NCBI GenBank assembly: GCA_902782655.1 | Contig: CACZNY010000294.1 | Coordinates: forward strand, 1-7,418 | From: an uncultured Lachnospiraceae bacterium | Lineage (GTDB): Bacteria > Bacillota > Clostridia > Lachnospirales > Lachnospiraceae | Direction: 5' to 3' | DNA: 7,418 nt | Shown here: one piece after another, positions 1 to 5,391 of the stretch | Layout: each line of letters opens with the position of its first letter | Numbering within the stretch: the first letter of the stretch is position 1 | The notes under the pieces: generated by a model | What the model was told of the DNA's origin: nothing | Database searches by the model: none | What the model saw: only the letters and a program-made list of their open reading frames with translations | Made by a program: the position numbers and the translations under genes

Positions 1-407
1 ACCCTGAAGCCCAGCTCGCCGTCAAAGGCTCTCACCGTCTCCTCCACCGCCGTCGTAACCTGCGCGTTTTTCCCGGTGATTATCAGCGACCCGCAGAAGC
101 GGTCCATGAAGCCTATCTCTACACTTGCTGACTTCAGTGCAATATCCGCAGCCGCTATCACAGCCTCCCAGGGTGTGAAGCGTATTATCCCTATCGCCTC
201 ACCGCTGTGATCCTCCCCCTCATGCACTCCTATATGAAGACCGAGGTTCTTGTATATGCTGTCATCCACCGGGGTAAAAATATGCGCGAAGCAGACCTCC
301 TTCCCGGGGATCCGAAGCCTTGTCATTCGAAGGGTCTTTCCCTTCAGATTTTCATAATCGTCATGGAATATTCTTTCCAGAAGGTCTTTCGATGATAAAT
401 TCGACAT
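1..407 (-). CDS. Second EutS/PduU-type microcompartment shell protein, partial (3' end beyond window)
   Basis: 135 complete codons are visible before the left edge; only the last few residues should be missing, judged by the neighbouring paralogue. After an N-terminal extension of about 22 residues (MSNLSSKDLLERIFHDDYEN) it repeats the family plan: LRMTRLRIPGKEVCFAHIF, then EAIGIIRFTPWEAVIAAADI, then VEIGFMDRFCGSLIITG, then a helix and ELGFR. It differs from the upstream copy at most positions outside these motifs, so it is an old paralogue and probably a distinct shell tile. Cys105 sits where the upstream copy has Thr and E. coli EutS has Ser, and Cys39 lies in the barrel segment. The start is ATG at 407, 12 nt after GAGGGAAA, a slightly long spacing. 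It is probably cotranscribed with the upstream copy. Confidence 0.85.
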   Translation of the reverse strand, partial: MSNLSSKDLLERIFHDDYENLKGKTLRMTRLRIPGKEVCFAHIFTPVDDSIYKNLGLHIGVHEGEDHSGEAIGIIRFTPWEAVIAAADIALKSASVEIGFMDRFCGSLIITGKNAQVTTAVEETVRAFDGELGFR

Positions 408-455
408 TATGTCAACTTTCCCTCATGCCATAAATCTGTAATCAGCTCTTACTCT

Positions 456-473
456 GCACCACAACAGCGGTGC
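456..473. other. Small hairpin between the two shell-protein genes
   Basis: GCACC (456-460) and GGTGC (469-473) can pair in the 77-bp gap between the shell genes. On the coding strand no T run follows, so it is not a convincing terminator; it could affect mRNA processing or mean nothing. Confidence 0.25.
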
Positions 474-484
474 TTTATGTCAAC

Positions 485-850
485 CTATCTCTTGGTTATC
501 CTGCAGACCACATACCCGAGCTCGTCACGGAAATAATTGACTATCTCCGTCAACGCGGAATTCACATCCGCAAGCTCTCCGGTAATAATGAGCGTACCGG
601 TAAATCTGTCCGCAAAACCAAGATACACATTGCCGCTCTTTATGGCGATATCGGAAGCTATGACCGCTGACTCCGGAGGAGTCATGTTCATTATGCCTAT
701 TGCCGACGACTGATAGTCGATCTGCGGGTTAAGTCCCAGCTTCTGAAAAATGACAGGCGCAGGACTACCGATGATATGGGCGAAGGTTATTTCCTTTCCC
801 GCTACCGTTTCCTGCACTATCCTTATCTGTTCCGTATTATCGTTTCCCAT
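485..850 (-). CDS. eutS: EutS/PduU-type microcompartment shell protein (circularly permuted BMC domain)
   Basis: 121 residues, close to the 111 of enterobacterial EutS. The N-terminal RIVQETVAGKEITFAHIIG matches the EutS/PduU segment (RIIQEFVPGKQVTLAHLIA in EutS) that forms the small beta-barrel over the hexamer pore. The BMC core follows: AIGIMNMTPPESAVIASD, then VYLGFADRFTGTLIITG, then a C-terminal helix and CRITKR. Such proteins assemble as hexamers in the shell of ethanolamine or propanediol microcompartments. The start is ATG at 850, 6 nt after AAAAGGGG; a GTG one codon earlier (853) is only 3 nt from that site. The gene follows a promoter and is probably first in its operon, with another shell gene 77 bp downstream. 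The symbol marks family resemblance; PduU-type or glycyl-radical microcompartment use is equally possible. Confidence 0.85.
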   Translation of the reverse strand: MGNDNTEQIRIVQETVAGKEITFAHIIGSPAPVIFQKLGLNPQIDYQSSAIGIMNMTPPESAVIASDIAIKSGNVYLGFADRFTGTLIITGELADVNSALTEIVNYFRDELGYVVCRITKR

Positions 851-892
851 CACATACCCCTTTTCATGATAGATTTCCCTTACTTTTCGCCT

Positions 893-921
893 ATTGTATC
901 ACTAAACCCTCCCCACATAAA
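893..921 (-). promoter_or_regulatory. Extended -10 promoter for the microcompartment shell genes
   Basis: On the minus strand TGATACAAT (901-893) is an extended -10 (TG, one base, TACAAT). The -35 position 17 bp upstream is TTTATG (921-916), a poor match, as is usual for extended -10 promoters. Initiation near 886 would give a leader of about 36 nt before the ATG at 850. This is the best candidate between the hairpin and the gene; it is a prediction from consensus only. Confidence 0.5.
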
Positions 922-947
922 CACCCGATTTCCGATATCCGCCCATT

Positions 948-988
948 AAAACAGCCTGCGTGAACCGGTCTCCCCTCCCCGCAGGCTG
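948..988 (-). terminator. Hairpin with short T run, possible secondary terminator
   Basis: CAGCCTGCG (988-980) and CGCAGGCTG (960-952) form a perfect 9-bp GC-rich stem on the minus strand, followed by TTTT (951-948). The 19-nt loop is large and the T run short, so it is weaker than the terminator at 1216-1250. It lies upstream of the proposed shell-gene promoter and may catch read-through. If transcription started farther right, it would instead lie in the leader of the shell genes and could act as an attenuator. Confidence 0.55.
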
Positions 989-1096
989 CATGGCACGTTC
1001 TTTCTTCAAAGCCGGTTAAAGAAACATAGCCATATATAAAGGCAAAGTAATGATCCCGTCATCTCTTACGCCGATGTTTCCATACGTTCACACCGG

Positions 1097-1206
1097 TCAA
1101 CATTTTGGAAACTCAAAATGTATGTCCCATCAACATTTTGGAAACCAGAAATGTATGTTTCATCAACATTTTGGAAGCACAAAATGTATCTTCTGTCAAC
1201 ATTTTC
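1097..1206. repeat. 33-bp tandem repeat array of inverted-repeat (dyad) units, 3 full copies plus one partial
   Basis: The motif TCAACATTTT starts at 1097, 1130, 1163 and 1196, an exact 33-bp period. In units 1 and 3 ACATTTTG and CAAAATGT form perfect 8-bp arms around a 6-nt centre (1100-1121 and 1166-1187). Unit 2 keeps 6-bp arms (ACATTT/AAATGT, 1133-1154). Unit 4 has only the left half before the sequence diverges into the terminator. The last 7-8 bases of each unit vary. It could be a multi-site operator, or a relic of a transposable-element end carrying repeated transposase-binding sites; the sequence alone does not decide. Confidence 0.88.
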
Positions 1207-1215
1207 GCATTTCGC

Positions 1216-1250
1216 AAAAAAATTCCCGGAAACCGAAACCGGTTTCCGGG
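1216..1250 (-). terminator. Strong intrinsic terminator of the LRR protein gene
   Basis: On the minus strand CCCGGAAACCG, loop GTTT, CGGTTTCCGGG forms a perfect 11-bp stem (1250-1225), followed by AA and a T run that occupies positions 1222-1216. It begins 46 bp after the LRR gene's stop codon. It should separate that gene's transcript from the microcompartment genes downstream. Confidence 0.92.
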
Positions 1251-1296
1251 AGCAATCTATAACCCTGTCATATTAGCCTCAACGGCATTCATCTGA

Positions 1297-4200
1297 TTAT
1301 TTTGTCACAAATTTTCCGTTGTTCCAATATCCGAGATAGGAATCCTGTACTTTAGACGCTACGATCTTGAAGGATACGACCTTTGTTCCACTGTACTTCT
1401 CCCCTATTCCCTTGATCAGGACAGTCGCATTTCCTTTATTAATGTTATTTCGATACTCAACTATCCTGTAATCAACGCCTTCTTTCAAAATCTGCTTTGA
1501 GCTGTCCTTCAGTATAATATCAGGCTTCTTCTCCTTCCCGTCATAGGCCTGATCTGCTATCTTATCCGCCCTTGCCTTATTGATATCTGAAACATCCCTG
1601 AGATAATAAGTGCCCGTCAGCTTACCTGTATAGTAATTTCTGCTTCCCGGAACTGCAGATACCAATATGATATGTCCGGCTTTAACCTTTGCAACATCAT
1701 CCCGCGAGGTTTTTGCATCCAAAATGATGCCTGCAGTTAAATCCCTGTACTCAAGAGTATAGTCCTTCGTGCTGAGATTCTTGCCGTCTTTGTCAATGAT
1801 CTTCGCAGTGCTCTTGAATGCTGTACCCTTTTTCTGATTTGTCTTAAACTTTAGATCCTTTACATTCATCGTAAGCTCAGACAGATCACCCTTTGTTACA
1901 TTAAACTCAACATCCGTTTTCCTGGTAAAATTCCCCTGTCCTGTAATAGTCACAGTTCCTTTGGTTCCGGGAGTTTTATTCTTCTTATACCCAAGCTTAT
2001 AATCTGCCCCTTCTCGAAGCGTCCACTCTACGCCGTCGCCCTTATAGATTACGGATACGACAGGTATCGCTCCTCCCACACGGAAAGATGCGTTATTTAC
2101 AGAGACAGTAACCTTACCGCTTTCCTTTGCTTTTTTCAGATCCACTGCGGTTATCTTAAAGGTCTTTTTCACTGTATCCTTATAATTTCCGATACCGGAT
2201 ACCACAATATTTGCCGTACCGGCATCTATGTTTTTGCTATAACTTACAAGATAATCCTCACCCTTCTTAAGGCGTGACGTACCGAGTTCCACCGCTATAT
2301 CCGGCCTTACAGCAGATCCGGTATAATCATAGCTCTTATTCAGGCTGACGATCTTAGCTTTCTTTATCGATGCAGCAGAAGCATTAACACCGTTTATTAT
2401 ACTGAATTCCTGCTCAACGGTTCCTGTATAGTTACCCTTTCCCTTGACCGTTATCTTTCCGGTTCCCCAAAGTCCACCAACGGCACTTGATGCTCCGGGG
2501 TTCTTCTTGTTTGAGAACTTAATGGAATAGTCTTTACCCAAACGAAGTCTGGAAGTTCCGTAGTATACTGCCACTTCCGGCTCGATGTTTGCTCCGTAAT
2601 AAGTATATTTATCTTTAAGACCGCTTATCCAGAGCAGCTTCGCATCCTTTTCCTTTTCAGCCTCTTCAGATAACTTTGCTGCTATCTTCACCTGATCATT
2701 TGCGCTTACTGTCTCATCATCGATATTAGCGAAGTCAGAATCCGTTATTGTTATATGGGCAGTCGCCGTCTTTCTCACCCTTGTCAGAAGATCCTCTGCA
2801 ACAACCGTGATCTCCACTTCGCCTGCCTGTTTTGCTGTAATATTTGCCTTATTCCCCGAAGTGCTGAAAACTATATACTTATCTATATTATTCTCCGAGA
2901 CACCTGAAATCCTTGCAGTCCAATCAAAAGTGCAATCTGCCGTGTCAGGCTGCACACTTGCAGTAAGGCTCGTTTTCTGCCCTGCTGTAAGGGATATATC
3001 AGACTTATCAAGCTTTACTCCTTCAAGCGGGCGCGTATCAGACTCATCACCGCCTCCCTTTACGATCAGCTTGATGATACTCGAGATCAGACCGCCATCC
3101 TCAGAGTAATTACCCATGGCATCTGCACGGATTGTATATTCGCCTTCTTCAGTACCTTTCATTACAGTTACTGTTGCCGTGGTTTTCCCGTTCTCTTCAC
3201 CGGTTGTTACGACAGTAATACCGTCAGGGGTCGTAAGCTCCTTATTCTCCTTACCGAAAACATGCCACCATACTCCCGGGACTCCATCCGACGGAGTAAG
3301 CTCTGCGGTAACCTTCTCCGTACCCTCTGCAGGATTGACTGTAATGGCTACTGGTGTGCTGATCACTGCCCTGGGGGCAACCGTGATAGCATTTGGCGTT
3401 GTAGTGATCCCAGTTGTCTGCCTGTAAGCCCTGATGTAGAAGCTGCGGCTTAGTTTATTTGCATCCGTTCCACACTCGACAGTTATCTTCGCCGTCCCAG
3501 TATCTTTTATATCAATATCTTTTCCATTCACCTCCGCAACACTCGGATTATCACTTGATACACTTAGTCCAAATGCATCTATGACAGCACTGGGAAGGGT
3601 TTCCTCTTCAGCATTCTCCACCGTATAACGTATTGCATTTGATTTGTCATTAAAACTCTTATACTCATAATCATTCACAAGATGTATCTTAGTACCTACA
3701 AGAACCGGGTCAAAGCCTGTGGCACCAAGTTCCAACGAAACTGGATTACCGTTTTCCACCTTGTCCGGGAATTTCTCAGCTATCCAACTGCCTTCTGTGC
3801 TCTTTATTGTCACTATTGCATTATCATATTTTTTCTCAGTTTGTATCTTAAATTTAGATCCGTTATTAAAGTCACCCATAACATATCTGAAATCGTAGAT
3901 CAGATTTGCGCTAACCGGCAGCTTACCCGTATTACCAACAGCAATATCTACATCTTCAAGGGCAGTGCAAGCAACGAAGTCAAGGGTTATATCAGGCAAG
4001 TGCCAGATTCCGGTCTCATCATCCCGCCATCCCCAGTTATAACGGTCATCTACAGCTCCACTTATTTTGACTCTCTTAAGATTACAGCAATTCCTGCAGC
4101 TGATTCTATTATATTCATATTCATCATATACCCATGATACTTCAAGATTTGCAAGCTCTCCACAGTCATCTAAACGTACTGTATACAGATTGTCACAACT

Positions 4201-5271
4201 AATACTTACGTTCCTGACATTTGAACCGGAAAGATCAAGCTCATCCAGCGATCGCAATTCATTCAGTCCATCTATGCTCCCACTGCTGACGGTACTATTT
4301 TCAAACCTCAGTGTTTCCAGAGCCTTATACCTTGATACATCAAGCGATGGTATATTCATATCTTTCAGACTTAGACTGCATAATCCGTCTGACAGATTGC
4401 TAAAATCAAAATTTTCAAGCGGTACATTTCTTATATTGAGATAATTTACTTTTTTCAGTCCATTCACATCCAGCTCTGTCAAAGGGATATTACTTAAGGT
4501 TAGACTGCTGATTTCCGGAATAGAATCAAGCTTTGTTATGGGAACATAAAACAAACTAAGATCCTCAAGTTTTGTATTCTTACTAAGATCCAGTTCAGTA
4601 ATAGGCACATCCGCTAGCGAAAGACAGTTAAGGTCTGCATTCCTGCTAAGATCAAGCTTGGAAACAGCTACATCATTTAATCCCAAAAAATCCAGTTTCT
4701 GGAGCTCACCTACTTCCGGCATTGATGTAAGCTTATCCATTCCTGATATATAAAGGGATCTTATGTTTGAAATCTTCTCCAGGCCTTTCAGAGAAGCTAT
4801 GCTTCCATCTTCTTTTGAGTAAAGATCAACGCTAACCCAATCAGCCGAGCTTACAGCTTCTTTTGTATAGTAGTAGATCCCGGCATTGCTCGACAGCGTG
4901 ATCCCGTCTATTGCCCCCCTAATGATAGCATTTCTCAGGTTCTCATCCGGGAAATTATCCTCTGTGATCGTGACAGCTCCCTCCGGGATGGCACCATCAT
5001 CAAGTGCCTCCTTCTCTACCACATCCTCATCTGACGGTGCAGCACTCTCAGCAGTTTCCTCTGCTTCTTCTATGAGAAGACTCTCCCCGTCTGAAACAGT
5101 CCCCCCGGCTACGTCTCCCTCATCGGAGGAATACTCGGCAGCAACAGAAGCTGCATTTACCGATGTGCTTACCTCCGATGCCAGCGCGCCCCCGCTTGTA
5201 CCGAAAACCATGGCAAACACAAGCACAATAGCAAGTACTGCCCTGTACCTCAAAAATCTTAACTTATTCAT
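1297..5271 (-). CDS. Secreted leucine-rich-repeat / Ig-like multidomain surface protein
   Basis: 1324 residues from the chosen start. Residues 1-31 are a signal peptide (MNKLRFLRYRA, hydrophobic core, cleavage predicted after ALA31). Residues 32-98 form an acidic Ser/Glu/Asp-rich linker. From about 100 (ITEDNFPDENLR, an N-terminal cap typical of clostridial LRR proteins) to about 443 run short leucine-rich repeats of about 21 residues, for example ITELDLSKNTKLEDLSL. Residues 520-617 look like one Ig-like domain, 619-642 are a Thr/Pro-rich linker, 643-739 a further beta domain, and 748-846 a BIG2-like domain (VKLDKSDISLTAGQKTSLTA). Five related beta domains follow (about 886-961, 973-1041, 1053-1129, 1133-1228, 1233-1309), several ending in GxGNYTGT-like motifs as in MBG/YDG-type Ig folds. 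No LPXTG, SLH repeat or C-terminal membrane helix is seen, so it is probably released or held non-covalently. It has its own promoter and terminator. Role inferred as adhesion or ligand binding; no enzyme motif is visible. Confidence 0.88.
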   Translation of the reverse strand: MNKLRFLRYRAVLAIVLVFAMVFGTSGGALASEVSTSVNAASVAAEYSSDEGDVAGGTVSDGESLLIEEAEETAESAAPSDEDVVEKEALDDGAIPEGAVTITEDNFPDENLRNAIIRGAIDGITLSSNAGIYYYTKEAVSSADWVSVDLYSKEDGSIASLKGLEKISNIRSLYISGMDKLTSMPEVGELQKLDFLGLNDVAVSKLDLSRNADLNCLSLADVPITELDLSKNTKLEDLSLFYVPITKLDSIPEISSLTLSNIPLTELDVNGLKKVNYLNIRNVPLENFDFSNLSDGLCSLSLKDMNIPSLDVSRYKALETLRFENSTVSSGSIDGLNELRSLDELDLSGSNVRNVSISCDNLYTVRLDDCGELANLEVSWVYDEYEYNRISCRNCCNLKRVKISGAVDDRYNWGWRDDETGIWHLPDITLDFVACTALEDVDIAVGNTGKLPVSANLIYDFRYVMGDFNNGSKFKIQTEKKYDNAIVTIKSTEGSWIAEKFPDKVENGNPVSLELGATGFDPVLVGTKIHLVNDYEYKSFNDKSNAIRYTVENAEEETLPSAVIDAFGLSVSSDNPSVAEVNGKDIDIKDTGTAKITVECGTDANKLSRSFYIRAYRQTTGITTTPNAITVAPRAVISTPVAITVNPAEGTEKVTAELTPSDGVPGVWWHVFGKENKELTTPDGITVVTTGEENGKTTATVTVMKGTEEGEYTIRADAMGNYSEDGGLISSIIKLIVKGGGDESDTRPLEGVKLDKSDISLTAGQKTSLTASVQPDTADCTFDWTARISGVSENNIDKYIVFSTSGNKANITAKQAGEVEITVVAEDLLTRVRKTATAHITITDSDFANIDDETVSANDQVKIAAKLSEEAEKEKDAKLLWISGLKDKYTYYGANIEPEVAVYYGTSRLRLGKDYSIKFSNKKNPGASSAVGGLWGTGKITVKGKGNYTGTVEQEFSIINGVNASAASIKKAKIVSLNKSYDYTGSAVRPDIAVELGTSRLKKGEDYLVSYSKNIDAGTANIVVSGIGNYKDTVKKTFKITAVDLKKAKESGKVTVSVNNASFRVGGAIPVVSVIYKGDGVEWTLREGADYKLGYKKNKTPGTKGTVTITGQGNFTRKTDVEFNVTKGDLSELTMNVKDLKFKTNQKKGTAFKSTAKIIDKDGKNLSTKDYTLEYRDLTAGIILDAKTSRDDVAKVKAGHIILVSAVPGSRNYYTGKLTGTYYLRDVSDINKARADKIADQAYDGKEKKPDIILKDSSKQILKEGVDYRIVEYRNNINKGNATVLIKGIGEKYSGTKVVSFKIVASKVQDSYLGYWNNGKFVTK

Positions 5272-5280
5272 TGATATTCT

Positions 5281-5285
5281 CTCCT
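5281..5285 (-). promoter_or_regulatory. Ribosome binding site that fixes the start of the LRR protein
   Basis: AGGAG within the purine-rich run GGGGAGAGGAGAG lies 9 nt before the ATG at 5271. Two in-frame upstream starts (5358 and 5325) lie at or upstream of the promoter's -10 box. The ATG at 5325 also has an AGGAG before it, but that AGGAG lies in the promoter spacer. Starting at 5271 also gives a textbook signal peptide directly at the N-terminus. Confidence 0.8.
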
Positions 5286-5323
5286 CTCCCCCTGGCGAAA
5301 GCCATGAATTTTTAATAGATGAC

Positions 5324-5351
5324 ATTATACTCCTCTCATGTTTTATTTCAA
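5324..5351 (-). promoter_or_regulatory. Sigma-A-type promoter of the secreted LRR protein gene
   Basis: Read on the minus strand, TTGAAA (5351-5346) and a perfect TATAAT (5329-5324) are separated by 16 bp. The start of transcription should fall near 5317, giving a leader of about 46 nt before the ATG at 5271. The promoter sits 40 bp beyond the stop of the ligase gene. I see no convincing terminator between them, so the gene may also receive read-through from the pcrA-ligase transcript. The -10 box overlaps an in-frame ATG (5325-5323), which therefore cannot be on an mRNA made from this promoter. Confidence 0.75.
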
Positions 5352-5391
5352 GACACAAGAGGACATAAGCGTATCCCTTCCAAGCGAAGCA

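Larger units (their letters stand above)
851..1296. other. 446-bp intergenic region with terminator, dyad repeat array, second hairpin and promoter
   Basis: No credible gene lies here. In minus-strand order it holds the LRR-gene terminator (1250-1216), the 33-bp repeat array (1206-1097), about 100 bp of undistinguished A/T-rich sequence, a second hairpin (988-948), and the promoter and leader of the first shell-protein gene (921-851). The small reading frames across the array encode only the translated repeat, and none has a good ribosome binding site. Confidence 0.75.

Noticed and set aside
456..473. Terminator between the two shell-protein genes
   Set aside because: The stem is only 5 bp and no T run follows on the coding strand.
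1097..1206. CRISPR array
   Set aside because: The period is regular, but there are no unique spacers: almost the whole 33-bp unit is repeated and the units are themselves palindromic. Only 3-4 copies exist and no cas gene is present.
1050..1262. Plus-strand reading frame of 70 codons with QHFGN-KCM repeats
   Set aside because: The 11-residue peptide repeat is just the 33-bp DNA array read in frame. There is no good ribosome binding site, and the frame runs on through the opposite-strand terminator.
1297..1350. C-terminal wall-sorting signal of the LRR protein
   Set aside because: The protein ends SYLGYWNNGKFVTK with no LPXTG, hydrophobic span or basic tail.
3682..4137. Plus-strand 151-codon reading frame opposite the LRR gene
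   Set aside because: It is a shadow of the LRR coding sequence with no recognisable domain and no start signals; the same holds for the other plus-strand frames between 2807 and 5368.
5352..5391. Terminator of the ligase gene
   Set aside because: Only a 4-bp stem (CTTC/GAAG) without a T run can be drawn, so read-through into the LRR gene cannot be excluded.
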